A stretch of 64,000 bases of DNA from NCBI GenBank assembly GCA_039654915.1, contig CM077596.1:78555751-78619750 (forward strand), in the 5' to 3' direction. This DNA is from Aquilaria yunnanensis (lineage: Eukaryota; Streptophyta; Magnoliopsida; Malvales; Thymelaeaceae). The notes under the pieces were generated by a model. The model worked only from the letters and a program-made list of their open reading frames with translations, did not search any database and was not told the origin of the DNA. The translations under genes were made by a program, and so were the position numbers. Shown one piece after another: positions 1 through 12,681 of the stretch; the first letter of the stretch is position 1; the number at the start of each line of letters is the position of its first letter.

Positions 1-1809
1 TTGGTCTCGACTCAACAATGTTAGGGCGATGAAGTTCATAATGCTAATTAACTTTTAAATGTCATTTATAAATTCATGCAACAACAAAGTGGTAATATCC
101 TATGTTGCATGTCCTAAGCATCATCATCATCATCTTCTTCTTCATAAGTTTTCTCCACTAACATGGGTAAATATGATGAGAAGACAATGAGTCAATCCAT
201 TGGAAAGCATATTATTTTTTTTTTTCGTTTTTTTCCTTTTGGGGGGGGGGGAGGATTTTACAAATTGGAGGGTGTGTTGTGAAATCAAGACAAAGCAACA
301 TGAAACGCTAATTAAAAGCCAAATCTAAACCAAAAATAAGTCCAATGTAGTGTCTGTCAATGAAACACATTACCAACAACGTTTGTGCGCCTAATGTCTT
401 TGGCATTGACAAGAAGGACCTCAAGAACTCCTCCTTCCATATGGGACAAAATTGTCGAGGGCAAAAATTTTACCAACAAGATGCGTTCCAGAATTTGCAA
501 CAACAAACAAGAGCTTGTATTGTATGTTATGGAAAAAAAAATGGATTGTAAACAATAAACTCGTGGCTGTTTCAAAAGTATAATTAATTATGTAACATCA
601 ACTCAACTTAAATGAAGCTTTAATATGGCACTAGAAAAAAATCTTTTTTCATAACAACTATATGTAACATTTATTTAGAAGTTTACTTGTTCCTTATGAT
701 CACAATCCTTGCTAGGTCTCCATCAGGATCATGTTTGCTATATGACCACTAGCAGCAAACTGTTGCTATTTTGATATTTTAATGTCGATGAAGCCCTCTA
801 ATGCTAAAATCTATAATTAGATAACTTTTCAAACTTCTAATGCTAAATATTAATGCTTTTTTCAAACGAAACCAAAGAGAAAAGGAAAATCACAAAGTTA
901 AGAGCATGCCCATGGGCCAAATTGGACTGTTGGCGCCTGTTTGTTTACATCAAACTTGTTCTTATCACACAAACCAACTTTGGGCCTCAAGTGAAATTAG
1001 CCCCTCTTTATTTAGGAAAACTTTTTTTTTTTTTAATTTTTTTGTGTTGTTCAATGCCTCATAATCATTGAGCACATTAAACTCCAACTATTTCAGAGTT
1101 AAGATAGTCAAACCTTATTTGGAAGAAATGCTCTTCCAAAATCTGCTTCTTCACTTAAAACACTCAAACCCGAGATGGAAAACTTCTTACCATTTCAACT
1201 CATAGGTATTTGGTAATAAGAAAAATTGCTAAATGAATGTATTACAAATCTTATTAGATTTTCTTTTTGCTGGACTATATGTCAAACAGTAATTGAAACA
1301 AAATTATACTATGTCAAATCAGATAGATTTTCCGAGTGCGACAAAAAAAAAAAAAAATCGGGTAGACTTCACTTTGTTGGGTAACAAGTAATGTGGGTCT
1401 GTTTTTGTCTCATTAAAAGTAATTCATTATTTTTTATTGTTACTATATTTTTCATTTAGAATCTAAAACTTTATCTAATTAATAATTATTTGAATAAATT
1501 TTCCAAAGAAAATAATCAATTTTTATGGAATCTTTTGTGCCCAGCCGAGAAAAGAACATCAATAAAAAAATACATATCTTCAAGAAAAATGTTTGGAAAA
1601 AAATAATTTGAACAAATAATCACTATATAAAAAATAATCAACTAATAATTCATTTAAAAAAATAAGAAGACTTAAGCTAGAAAATTTGGAAAGAGTAAGA
1701 TTTAAATTAACCACTAAGACTGAACATAAATTATTCCAAAGGAAAAAAAACTAGTGGCCAGTTTGACGTTAATGAACAAGCACATGCGATGGGCTGACAG
1801 AAAAAAAAC
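1..1809. other. Intergenic, no gene seen
   Basis: AT-rich DNA with homopolymer runs (a G run near 240, A runs near 1345 and 1740). The short open frames here show no family motif, no coding composition and no plausible splice partners. I see no gene or recognisable mobile element. Confidence 0.6.
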
Positions 1810-2758
1810 TTTTTATCGTCAAGAATTAATCCAGGGCGAAGAAGCTTCGTCCCACCAGCCTGTCATTGACTTGCTTAATTTAAACTACTAAGAACTATTA
1901 ATTCATTAGATTAGTCAGAAACCTTTCTGGTGGGCATGCAAAGCATATATAGGGAGGCGATCCTTGAACAAATTAAATTAATTCGACGACTTTCATTTAA
2001 TTCCTTGCTTATTGGACTTTACTTGTGCCCGATATATATAACTGCCTAGTTGTCATTTTCCCAACACCTATTACTTAACTTGCTGTACAATAACATCGAA
2101 TTTCAGAATATTCCTGCGAAACAGGACGGAGGCTGGCTGGGAGGGACTGGTCAGGGGAGAAGACTAGAGCTTTCCATTGTTCCAAACATTTTAAAATCAT
2201 GTATGTTAGTATATCATAAATTTGCTCGATCTATTAGTTAATATATATATATATATATCGACTCTTAATTCCTTTCTCTTCTCAAAGTTTAAAAAATACA
2301 GATAAAAACAACTATCTTGTCACGGTTGTATGTATGTTTGAATAAATATGCGTATATATAAGGGCGTAAATGTGTTTCAGGTTTCTTTTTTTAATCGAAT
2401 ACTGTTTCTAATAGCCGGTGGATCTGCTTCTTGCTTGGCCCTTTTTTAATCTGGATTATTTAGGATACTTCAATGCAATCTAATTAATTCATATATGGGT
2501 GACGTGTCTAAGATTTGTTTGGAACACAGTAATTAAACAACCAAATAAACGTAGCATATGAAAGTCGACTCTAGTATATTCTTTTTTGTCTCATTAAAAA
2601 ATATTAGTAAGTTGGTGCATACGTTGCAGATAAATATAATGCATGTAACTAAAAATAGTATAATTAAAATTATTGACCTATTCATTTCTCAACTGTTAAT
2701 GAGAAAGTATTATAAAAGATAAGTGTTATAAGTAATATCAATGACCTTAAAGTAAGGT

Positions 2759-2759
2759 G

Positions 2760-2793
<34 letters not shown>
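2759..2793. repeat. TA microsatellite (copy A)
   Basis: Interrupted TA dinucleotide run. The corresponding locus in copy B (7859-7921) is about twice as long and almost uninterrupted. Confidence 0.8.
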
Positions 2794-3045
2794 GGTTTGT
2801 CTTAAAAACTCATTATTCTTTTTTAATGATTTATATAGATGATGATTTTATTTGCCATTTTCATGTGAGAGAACATAACTTACGAATATATAAAAAAAAA
2901 TATGATTTTTAAATGATATTCAATGATTGTTACTGCAATATTTTTTTGAAAAATTAGAAAGCAGTTTGATGCCAACAACTATATACACTGCTGTTACACC
3001 ATGTTAATTGATTATATTCTTTTATTTGTTTTAACACAAATATAA

Positions 3046-3378
3046 GGTTCTGTTCATTTTATATTATCAAATTAATCTAAAATAACTTATTTTTATTATT
3101 ATGGTTTTTTTGTCTAAAACCAATGTCATCTAAAAAGTTAATACTATATGAATATATAATAATCCATTAAATAATATTTTTTTCATAAGCTAATTAAATT
3201 TTATGAATTTTTTACTTACTTAACCTAAAAATAAAAATTCAACTACACTGTAAAAAATTTTGTTCAATATATTATTATTATTGTTATATATAAGCTTTCA
3301 AATGACATTAGTTCCAAGAAAAAAAAATTGTAAAAAATATTTTGGATTAATCTCATTTAATGTAAAATGAACTGAACC
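3046..3378. mobile_element. Harbinger/Tourist-like MITE (copy A)
   Basis: A 333-bp AT-rich element whose two halves are imperfect inverted repeats of each other. The ends (GGTTCTGTTCATTTTA on the left; the reverse complement GGTTCAGTTCATTTTAC on the right) are flanked on both sides by TAA, the 3-bp target duplication of PIF/Harbinger (Tourist) MITEs. There is no coding capacity. It is shared with copy B, so it inserted before the duplication. Confidence 0.75.
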
Positions 3379-3704
3379 TAAGTATATATTATTACTCTTG
3401 AAATTTAAACAATCTTTTTTCCCTTACAATGGTACAATGTTTTCTTAATGCCAACCTAACTCTAATTTAAAAGATGGTTAAATTTGAGAGCCTCAATAAA
3501 TGTTACTTGAGCTTATTAATATTACATTTTATTATTTTTTTAAAAAAAATTGGCACTAGAAACTAAAGGTGTTCATTTATCAATCAAATATATATAAATG
3601 TTTTGCATTATATTCCAAAATTAGATAAAAGATTGCAAATTATTTATGCGAATAGTAAATTGGTCATATAAATTGGGTCATGTCACTTTACATATCTTCA
3701 AAAT

Positions 3705-3716
<12 letters not shown>

Positions 3717-3739
<23 letters not shown>
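3717..3739. repeat. TG microsatellite
   Basis: TG dinucleotide run, shorter and interrupted at the matching site in copy B (near 8880-8895). Confidence 0.75.
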
Positions 3740-4013
3740 AGAGTTTAAAATTTACTAAAATATATAAATATATTTAGTTATTATTAAATAATTAGTTGTA
3801 AAATATTTGAAGTGTTTAAGTTTTAGCAGTATATATTAATCCAAGTTGGCAAAAAACTTAACTCACAAAAAGTTTATGTTGGAGGGGCTTTTTAATAGTG
3901 GTACAAACGTAGGGCATATTTGTAAAAATATAGTAATTTTAGTAGTTAAAATAGAAGTAAAGTTAAAGTCTAAGCGCATGTTTCTTCTGCTCCTTTTTCC
4001 CTTATTATATTTA

Positions 4014-5163
4014 GGAAAAATTACCAAAAAATCTATAGTGGTACAAACACATTTTTGCTTTTTTATGCTCAAACCTATAGTTTTATCTTCAAAGTTTAAA
4101 TACATACACTTATGCCTGAAAAGTTAATAACGTTATTCACCGTTAACATAAAAAGTTGAAAATATTTGATTTTGCCCTCCTAACTTTCTTTTATAAAAAC
4201 TTCGCCCCCAACTACTAAAATCTTTTCAAATAAAACCAATTAATTTGAAAAAACAAAAAAAAAATTAACTAGGAACTTCATCAGCTACTCTCTCAGCCAG
4301 CTCCTCCTCCCAATTCAAACCCTTAACCCCTCGCCCTCGCACTGATTCTCGTCTCCCTGATCCGCCGACCACCGCCACCTTCCCTGCCACCGCAAGCCCC
4401 CACCTCCTCGTTCCCCCTACGGCCTCGCCTTGGGATAACCTCCGGGTTCGATTCCGATAGCGGGAGATCTCCAGCCTAATCGCTAAGCCCGATTTAATCA
4501 TCGAGACCGCAAAATCGCACGGCGGAGAAAGAGAGTTCTGGGACCGAATCGAGGAGCAAAAGAGAGTTTCGGGACCAAATACAACTCCGATGTCTCGGAG
4601 TTCTGGTGAGTTGAGGCCGCCGGTGAGGTCTCGGAGGTAGAAGACGGCATTGTCTTAAGCGCGAGCGGCGGTGACTGGCTCGGAGTAGGAGCCAAGCCAA
4701 ATCCAATTCGATTTCGAGGAGACGAACCGTGAGATTGAGACGTGATTCATCTGAAACGTCGGGGTACCGGTCGGCGATTGATTTGGATCTCTCGGATTGC
4801 GGCGGAGGGAGAGACGGAGGAAAGAAGAGGAGGGAGGGAGACGAAGAGGAGAGGAGAGAGACGAAGGCGGAGAGGAGAAGGCAAAGAACAGAGGTGGCTA
4901 GCAGCGGCGTGTGTCCGTGGGTTTGGTTTAGGAAGGGGATGGGGTTTGGGTTATTTTTTAAAGATGGGGTAAATCGTTAGATGTAAAAGCTGGGGGCAAA
5001 GTTTTTATGGAAGAAGGTAAGAGGGGCTAAGTTAGATATTTTTCCTTTTCTATGATAACAGTCATTAACGGTGTCAAATTTCTAGGGGTAAGTGTAGGTA
5101 TTTGAAAATGAGGTACAAAACTGTAGTTTTAAGAAAATATTAGGAGGCTTTTGGCAATTTTTC
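4014..5163. mobile_element. Mutator-like element with GC-rich core (copy A)
   Basis: About 1.15 kb bounded by long imperfect terminal inverted repeats: roughly 4014-4225 matches the reverse complement of roughly 4985-5163. The flanks are TTATATTTA (4005-4013) and TTATGTTTA (5164-5172), a 9-bp target duplication with one mismatch; in copy B the same 9-mer is perfect. A 9-bp duplication plus long terminal repeats is the hallmark of Mutator-like elements. The core, about 4265-4975, is strikingly GC-rich and has open frames on both strands, unlike the AT-rich arms, as expected if it captured host sequence (Pack-MULE style). No transposase is present. I could not identify the source of the core. 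It ends about 340 bp upstream of the dioxygenase start codon. Confidence 0.8.
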
Positions 5164-5501
5164 TTATGTTTATGGTGTTTTAATGCTATTGAAACTCTAT
5201 TTAAAATGTCAAGATTCTTTTACAGTAATTTCAGGACTTTTTACCATACAAAGTCTATATTTATAGTATTTTAATGCCACTAAAACTATAATTAAATAAA
5301 TTATGATAAACTTGGATCTCATTTAAAGAGCAAAACTTATAACTTAAGGTATAAATACATATACGATTAAAGAGAGAAGGAACCAAAAAAAAAGGAGAGA
5401 AGGGGAGGGAGAAAGTGAGAATCCTAGAGGGACTCTGTATATTATGACGAGACACTAAGAAAGCAAAGCCAACTTTTAAGGTGTCCTAAGTTTTTGAACC
5501 T

Positions 5502-6556
5502 ATGAAAATGCATGATTTGCAAACTTCTGTCGAGCTCCCCACCATAGACATTTCTCAACAATTAGACCCAGCAAGTTTAGCTTCCCTTGTCGAAGCCTGT
5601 AGAACTTGGGGTTTCTTCCACATTATCAATCATGGAATCTCCAAAGATCTTTATGGTCAAATATGTTCTCTTTCAAAGCAAATCTTCAACCTCCCTCATG
5701 ACACCAAACTTCAAGTTGGCCCTCAATCTACTGTTGGATCATACACTCCCCATTTCATAGCCTCCCCATTCTTTGAGAGCCTCAAAGTTTCTGGTCCAAA
5801 TTTTCTTCAATCTGCTCAGACTTCTGCTGATGTCCTCCTCAGCCACCACACATCTCAATTCAGGTGACCTTTATTTTTTTCTGCCTCTTTATCATGACCA
5901 TGTTTGTGTTCATCATATATAACTTCAATATAACTATTTCTCATATCATTATCTTCAGCGAGGTGCTTCAAGAATATGGGACAAGAATGACTAGGCTATC
6001 AAAAAAGGTTACAAAGATTTTGCTGATGATAATAGGGGATGGAATGGCAAAGAAATATTACAAATCCCATTTCAAAAACTGCCATGGATATTTGAGAATC
6101 ATAAACTATACTCCACCAGAAGTTGTTGAAAATGAGGTGGAAGGACTGGGGATGCATACGGACATGAGTTGTGTAACCATTGTTTATCAGGACCAAATAG
6201 GAGGCCTCCAAGTGAAGTCAAGGGAGGGAAAATGGAGGGATATCAGCCCTTCTGAAGGATCACTTGTGGTGAACATAGGGGACATGCTGCAAGCTTGGAG
6301 CAATGACAAATTTAGATCATCAGAACACAGGGTTGTGCTAAAGGCACCTGTGAATCGGTTTTCCCTCGCTTTCTTCTGGTGTTTTGAAGATAAGAAGGTC
6401 ATTTTGGCGCCAGAGGAGGTTGTGGGAGGGGAGAACTCAAGGCATTACAAGCCATTTGTTTGTCAGGATTATCTGAGATTCAGAGAGAGCAATGAGACTG
6501 GCAAATTTGAGAAGGTTGGCTTCACTGTTAAAGATTTCGCTGGGCTAAGAAACTGA
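5502..6556 (+). CDS. 2-oxoglutarate/Fe(II)-dependent dioxygenase, gibberellin-20-oxidase-like
   Basis: A two-exon gene encoding 319 residues. Exon 1 is 5502-5863 and exon 2 is 5959-6556; the 95-bp intron has GT/AG borders and the join keeps the frame. The N-terminal part has the DIOX_N pattern (LPTIDISQQ near residue 13, then the WGFF and NHG blocks). The C-terminal catalytic part shows the iron ligands H187 and D189 (MHTDMS) and H244 (SSEHRVVL), and the 2-oxoglutarate-binding pair R254/S256 (RFS). YLRIINYTPP resembles the LR..NY.PP block of the gibberellin-oxidase branch. Family members are soluble oxygenases that hydroxylate small molecules such as hormones or specialised metabolites; the substrate cannot be told from sequence. 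It looks close to the uncharacterised GA20-oxidase-like group rather than a true GA20 oxidase. The protein is short but complete for the family. A Mutator-like element sits in its upstream region, and a broken tandem copy lies 5 kb downstream. Confidence 0.88.
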
Positions 6557-7854
6557 AGGTACCCTGTTCAATCCATCAACTAAGCCATAAACCTAATTTG
6601 TATCTTCGTTGTTGAAGCAATAACTTCCTTGCCGTTATGCATGCACTGGCAGAAGGAGCGTAGAATTTGGACAAGCGTAGCTTTTCTTGAGAATAGTCAG
6701 ATGTGTGTACATACATATGTATGATTAACCGTTGCATTTGTGGCTGAAATTTGATAGGAAATTATATAAATGTTGCTTTTTGATAATATGAATATTAGCT
6801 AGCAAGACAAGTAACATGTTGGCAGGTAACTGCAGCAGCCAACAAGTTGAGTTGGGATTTCAACTTCCAACGTCATTGACTTGCTTAATTTAAACTTCTT
6901 ATCGTCAAGAATTAATCCAGGGCGATGAAGCTTTGTCCCACCAGCCTGTCATTGACTTGCTTAATTTAAACTACTAAGAACTATTAATTCATTAGATTAG
7001 TCAGAAACCTTTCTGGTGGGCATGCAAAGCATAGGGAGGCGATCCTTGAACAAATTAAATTAATTCGACGACTTTCATTTAATTCCTTGCTTATTGGACT
7101 TTACTTGTGCCCGATATATATAACTGCCTGGTTGTCATTTTCCTAATACCTATTACTCAACTTGCTGTACAATAACTTCGAATTCCAGAATATTCCTGCG
7201 AAACAGGACGGAGGCTGGCTGGCTGGCTGGCAGGGACTGGCCAGGGGAGAAGACTAGAGCTTTCCATTGTTCCAGACATTTTAAAATCATGTATGTTAGT
7301 ATATCATAAATTTGCTTGATTTATTAGTTTATACATATATATATATATATATATATATATCGACTCTTAATTCCTTTCTCTTCCCAAAGCTTAAAAAATA
7401 CAGGTACAACTCTCTTGTCACAGTTGTATGTATGTTTGAATAAATATGCGTATATATGAGCGCGTAAATGTGTTTAAGGTTTTTTTTTTCATCAAATATT
7501 GTTTCTAATAGCCGATGGATTTGGTTCTTGCTTGGCCCTTTTTTATTCTGGATTGTTTAGGATACTTCAATGCAATCTAATTAATTCATATATGGGTGAT
7601 GTATCTAAGATTTGTTTGGAACACAGTAATTAAACAATCAAATAAACATAGCATGTGAAAGTCGACTCTAATATATTCTTTTTTTTTTCTAATTAAAAAA
7701 AAAATTAGTAAGTTGGTGCATACGTTGCAGATAAATATAATGCATGTAACTAAAAATAGTATAATTAAAATTATTGACCTATTCATTTCTCAACTGTTGA
7801 TGAGAAAGTATTATAAAAGATAAGTGTTATAAGTAATATCAATGACCTTAAAGT

Positions 7855-7858
<4 letters not shown>

Positions 7859-7921
<63 letters not shown>
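7859..7921. repeat. TA microsatellite (copy B)
   Basis: An almost perfect TA run of about 60 bp. It is the expanded counterpart of the shorter tract at 2759-2793 in copy A. Confidence 0.9.
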
Positions 7922-7924
<3 letters not shown>

Positions 7925-8174
7925 TAGGTTTGTCTAAATAACTCATTATTTTTTTTAATGATTTATATAGATGATGATTTTATTTGCCTCTTTCATGTGA
8001 GAGAACATAACCTACGAATAAAAAAAATATATGATTTTTAAATGATATTCAATGATTGTTACTGCAATAATTTTTTGAAAAATTAGAAAACTATTTGATG
8101 CCAACAACTATGTACACTGCTGTTATACCATGTTAATTGATTATATTCTTTTATTTGTTTTAACACACATATAA

Positions 8175-8397
8175 GGTTTTGTTCACTTTATATTATCAAA
8201 TTAATCTAAAATAACTTATTTTTATTCTTATCATTTTTTTTGTCTAAAACCAATGTCATCTAAAAAGTTAATACTATATGAATATATAATAATCCATTAA
8301 ATAATATTTTTTTCATAAGCTAATTAAATTTTATGAATTTTTTACTTACTTAACCTAAAAATAAAAATTCAACTACACTGTAAAAAATTTTGTTCAA

Positions 8398-8453
<56 letters not shown>

Positions 8454-8539
8454 AGCTTTCAAATGATATTGGTTCCAAACAAAAAAAAATTGTAAAAATA
8501 TTTTGGATTAATCTCATTTAATGTAAAATGAACGGAACC
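8175..8539. mobile_element. Harbinger/Tourist-like MITE (copy B)
   Basis: Counterpart of the MITE at 3046-3378, again flanked by TAA on both sides. It is longer (365 bp) because an internal ATT trinucleotide run (about 8400-8447) has expanded. Non-coding. Confidence 0.75.
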
Positions 8540-9143
8540 TAAGTATATATTATTACTCTTGAAATTTAAACAATCTTTTTTCCCCTGCAATGGTACAATG
8601 TTTTCTTAATGCTAACCTAACTCTAATTGAAAAGATGGTTAAATTTAATAGCCTCGATAAATGTTAGACTTGAGCTTATTAATATTACTTTTTATTATTT
8701 TTTTAAAAAAAAATTGGCACTAGAAACTAAAGGTGTTCATTTATCAATCAAATATATATAAATGTTTTGCATTATATTCCAAAATTAGATAAAAGATTGC
8801 AAATTATTTATGCAAATAGTAAATGGGTCATATAAATTGGGTCAAGTCACTTTACATATCTTGAGAATTATATATGTATGTGCGCGTGTGTGTGTATAGT
8901 TTCAAATTTACTAAAATATGTGAATATATTTAGTTATTATTAGGTAATTAGTTGTAAAATATTTGAAGTGTTTAAGTTTTAGTAGTATATACGAATCCAA
9001 GTTGGCAAAAAACTCAACTCACAAAAAGTTTATGTTGGAGGGGATTTTTAATAGTGGTACAAACGTAGGGCATATTTGTAAAAATATAGTAACTTTAGTA
9101 GTTAAAATAGCAGTAAAGTTAAAGTCTAAACGCATGTTTCTTT

Positions 9144-10104
9144 TAGGGGTAAGCATGGGTTGGGTAAACCCGAAACCGAGACCGAACCACCCCCATTGGG
9201 TTGGGTTAGGTTGGGTAAAAATTGATCATGGTTCTCGGGTTGGTTCTATATATAGGAGAACCGACGGTTTTTTTGTTGGTTCTGGTTCCATATGGAACCA
9301 ATCCAAGGTGAAACCGAACCCGAGATATATGTATAATTATATAATAAAAATTATAGTATTACTAATATATCCACACACACACACACACATATTTCTTTGA
9401 AGTATTATGATGGTTATTTTGTGTTTTTATATTAAACTCTTAAATTGATGTTCTAAATTGAAACAGTATGGAAGTTGTGGGATCATTTAGGAAATTTCTC
9501 CATATTTACTTAAATCACTTTGCTTTATAGACCCATCACTCGTAAGTCATTTTGCTTTCGATCTTTCATTTCAGACCACTCTTTACGATACAATTATGAT
9601 ATTTTTTTCATTTGAGTCATGCAAAATTAAAAATTTATAACATCAACATATTTTAGGTTTTGATACTGAAGAAGATGGTCTTAAAGGCTTAATTTTTCAT
9701 ATTGAATGTCATACCAATATTGAAATTACTGGAATGAAGTAAACTAGTTGAGATAAAATATACCCCACAAGCAACTCTTTTGAACCATTTTTGTAAGAAC
9801 AACATTTTAAACTCTTTTGAATGTATCTAAGTGCATATATTTAAATATTAATTTAATTGTATATTATATTGAATATGTCATAAAACTGATTATGGATGTA
9901 GATTTATTGAATTTTGGTGTTGTTATAGGTATATGGTATAAATTGAAAAACCCGAGAACCAAAATCGAGAAACCCAGAACCATGGTTCTGGTTCTATTCG
10001 GTTCTCGGTTCTGGGTTTGGTAGAAAAATTTTGGAACCGATGTCATTTCAGGTTGGTTTGGTTCCACCATAAAACCGAACCAACCCAACCCATACTCACC
10101 CCTA
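9144..10104. mobile_element. Non-autonomous hAT-like element inserted in copy B
   Basis: A 961-bp insertion absent from the matching site in copy A (near 3985), which therefore serves as the empty site. The ends are inverted repeats: TAGGGGTAAGCATGGGTTGGGT on the left, and TAGGGGTGAGTATGGGTTGGGT as the reverse complement of the right. The flanks carry TTTCTTTT (9137-9144) and TTTCTTCT (10108-10115), which fits an 8-bp hAT-type target duplication with one change, allowing a few extra bases at the right end. Subterminal regions are rich in GGTT/AACC motifs, also inverted. No transposase is encoded; the open frames inside are incidental. Confidence 0.75.
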
Positions 10105-10140
10105 GACTTTCTTCTGTACCTTTTTCCCTTATTATGTTTA

Positions 10141-11300
10141 GAGGAAATTACCAAAAATCTATAGTGGTACAAATGCATGTTCCTCCTTTTTATGCCCGAA
10201 CCTATAAGTTTTATTCTCAATTTTTAAATATCTACACTTATTCGTCAAAAGTTAATTGCGTTGTTCAATATTCACTGTTAACATAAAAAGCGAAAAATAT
10301 TTGAATTTGCCCTCTTAACTTTCTTCTATAAAAGCTTTGCCCCCAACTATTAAAATCCTTTCAAATAAAACCAATTAATTTGAAAAAACAAAAAAAAGAA
10401 ATTAACTAGGAACTTCATCAGCCACTCTCTCAGCCAGCTCCTCCTACCAATTCAAACCCTTAACCCCTCGCCCTTGCACTGATTCTCGTCTCCCTGATCC
10501 GCCGACCACACCGCCACCTTCGCTGCCACCGCAAGGCCCCACCTCCTCGTTCCCCATACGGCCTCCCATTGGGATAACCTCCGGGTTCGATTCCGATAGC
10601 GGGAGATCTCCAGCCTAATCGCTAAGCCCGATTTAATCAACGACACCGCAAAATCGCACGGTGGAGAAAGAGAGTTCTGGGACCGAATCGAGGAGCAAAA
10701 GAGAGTTCCGGAACCAAATCCAACTCCAATGTCTCGGAGTTCTGGTGAGTTGAGGCCGCCGGTGAGGTCTCGGAGGTAGAAGACGGCATTGTCTTAAGCG
10801 CGAGCGGCAGTGACTGGCTCGGAGTAGGAGCCAAGCCAAATCCAATTCGATTTCGAGGAGACGAACCGTGAGATTGAGGCGTGATTCATCTGAAACGTCG
10901 GGGTACCGGTCGGCGATTGATTTGGGTCTCTCGGATTGCGGCGGAGGGAGAGACGGAGGAAAGAAGAGGAGGGAGGGAGACGGAGAGGAGAGGAGAGCGA
11001 CGGTGGCGGAGAGGAGAAGGCAAAGAACAGAGGTGGCTAGAGCCGCGTGCGTCCGTGGGTTTGGTTTAGGAAGGGGATGGGGTTTGGGTTATTTTTTAAA
11101 GATGGGGTAAATCGTTAGATGTAAAAGCTAGGGGCAAAGTTTTTATGGAATAAGGTAAGAGGGGCTAAGTTAGACAGTTTTCCTTTTCTATGATAACAGT
11201 CATTACGGTGTTAAATTCCTACGGGTAAGTGTAGGTATTTGAAAAAGAGAGACAAAACTGTAGTTTTAAGAAAATATTAGGGGATTTTTCGTAATTTTTC
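10141..11300. mobile_element. Mutator-like element with GC-rich core (copy B)
   Basis: Counterpart of the element at 4014-5163. The 9-bp target duplication is perfect here: TTATGTTTA at 10132-10140 and again at 11301-11309. The long inverted arms enclose a GC-rich core at about 10405-11110. The core reads open on both strands in the same frames as in copy A, with only scattered substitutions and small indels. No transposase; the core source is unidentified. Confidence 0.85.
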
Positions 11301-11635
11301 TTATGTTTATGGTGTTTTAATGTATTAAAACTCTATTTAAAATGTCAAGATTTTTTTACCGTAATTTCGGGACTTTTTACCATACAAAGTCTATATTTAT
11401 AGTATTTTAATGCCACTAAAACTATAATTATATAAATTATGATAAATTTGGATCTCATTTAAAGAGCAAAACTTATAACTTAAGGTATAGATACAGATAC
11501 GGTTAAAGAGAGAAGGAACAAAAAAAAAGAGAGAAATGGAGGGGGAAAATGAGAATTCTAGAGGGACTTTGTATATTATGACGAGACACTAGGAAAGCAA
11601 AGCCAACTTTTAAGGTGTCCTAAGTTTCTGAACAT

Positions 11636-12681
11636 ATGAAAATGCCTGATTTGCAAATTTCTGTTAAGCTCCCTACCATAGACATTTCTCAACAATTAGA
11701 CTCAGCAAGTTTAGCTTCTCTTGCTGAAACCTGTAGAACTTGGGGTTTCTTCCGCATTACCAATCATGGAAGCTCCAAAGGTCTTTATGGTCAAATATAT
11801 TCTCCTTCAAAGCAAATCTTTAACCTCCCTATTGACACCCAACTTCAAGTTGGCCCTCAATCTACTATTGGATTATACACTCCTCATTTCATAGCCTCCC
11901 CATTCTTTGAGAGCCTTAGGTCCAAACTTTTTTCAATCTGCTCAAACTTCTACTGATGTCCTCCTCAACCACCAGACATCTCAATTTAGGTGACATTTAT
12001 TTTTTTCTGCCTCTTTACCATGACCATGTTTGTGTTCATCATATATAACTTCAATATAACCATTTCTCTTATCATTATCTTCAGCGAGGTGCTTCAAGAA
12101 TATGGGACAAAAATAACTGAGCTATCAAAAAAGTTACAAAGATTTTGCTGATGATAATAGGGGATGGAATGGCAAAGAATTATTATGAATCCTATTTCGA
12201 GAACTGCCATGGATATCTGAGAATCATAAACTACACCCCACCAGAAGTTGTTGAAGAGGAGGTGGAAGGACTGGGGATGCATACGGACATTAGTTGTGTA
12301 ACCATTGTTTATCAGGACCAAATAGGAGGCCTCCAAGTGAAGTCAAGGGAGGGAAAATGGAGGGACATCAGCCCTTCTAAAGGATCACTTGTGGTGAACA
12401 TAGGGGACATGTTGCAAGCTTGGAGCAATGACAGATTTTGATCATCAGAACATAGGGTTGTGCTAAAGAGACCTGTGAATCGGTTCTCTCTCGCTGTCTT
12501 TTGGAACTTTGAAGATAAGAAGGTCATTTTGGCACTAGAGGAAGTTGTGGGAGGGGAGAACTCAAGGCATTACAAGCCATTTGCTTGTCAGGATTATTTG
12601 AGATTCAGGGAAAGCAATGAGACTGGCAAGTTTGAGAAGGCTGGCTTCACTGTTAATGATTTTGCTGGGCTAAGAAATTGA
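11636..12681 (+). pseudogene. Disrupted tandem copy of the dioxygenase gene
   Basis: Closely matches the gene at 5502-6556 across both exons and the intron, but is broken in at least three places. About 8 bp are missing near 11920 relative to copy A, shifting the frame so that exon 1 ends prematurely at 11956. One base is missing near 12133 at the start of exon 2, shifting the frame again. A TGA stop occurs at 12439-12441, just before the segment that would hold the distal iron-ligand histidine. The HTD motif itself is still readable (near 12280). Splice borders are retained, so it might still be transcribed, but a functional enzyme is very unlikely. Confidence 0.9.

Larger units (their letters stand above)
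1810..6885. repeat. Segmental tandem duplication, copy A
   Basis: About 5.1 kb that recurs directly downstream as copy B. Near-identity starts at the stretch around 1813-1850 (matching 6898-6935) and continues through the dioxygenase gene to the stretch ending near 6885 (matching the end of copy B near 12990). Copy A contains a Harbinger-like MITE, a Mutator-like element and the intact dioxygenase gene. Short tracts around 6885-6900 repeat sequence from near 1865, so the junction itself is slightly rearranged. The boundaries are accurate to about 10-20 bases. Confidence 0.9.

Noticed and set aside
4265..4980. Several open frames on both strands as protein genes
   Set aside because: They lie in the GC-rich core of a Mutator-like element, overlap each other on opposite strands, and show no recognisable domain. 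Openness is explained by low stop-codon density in GC-rich DNA.
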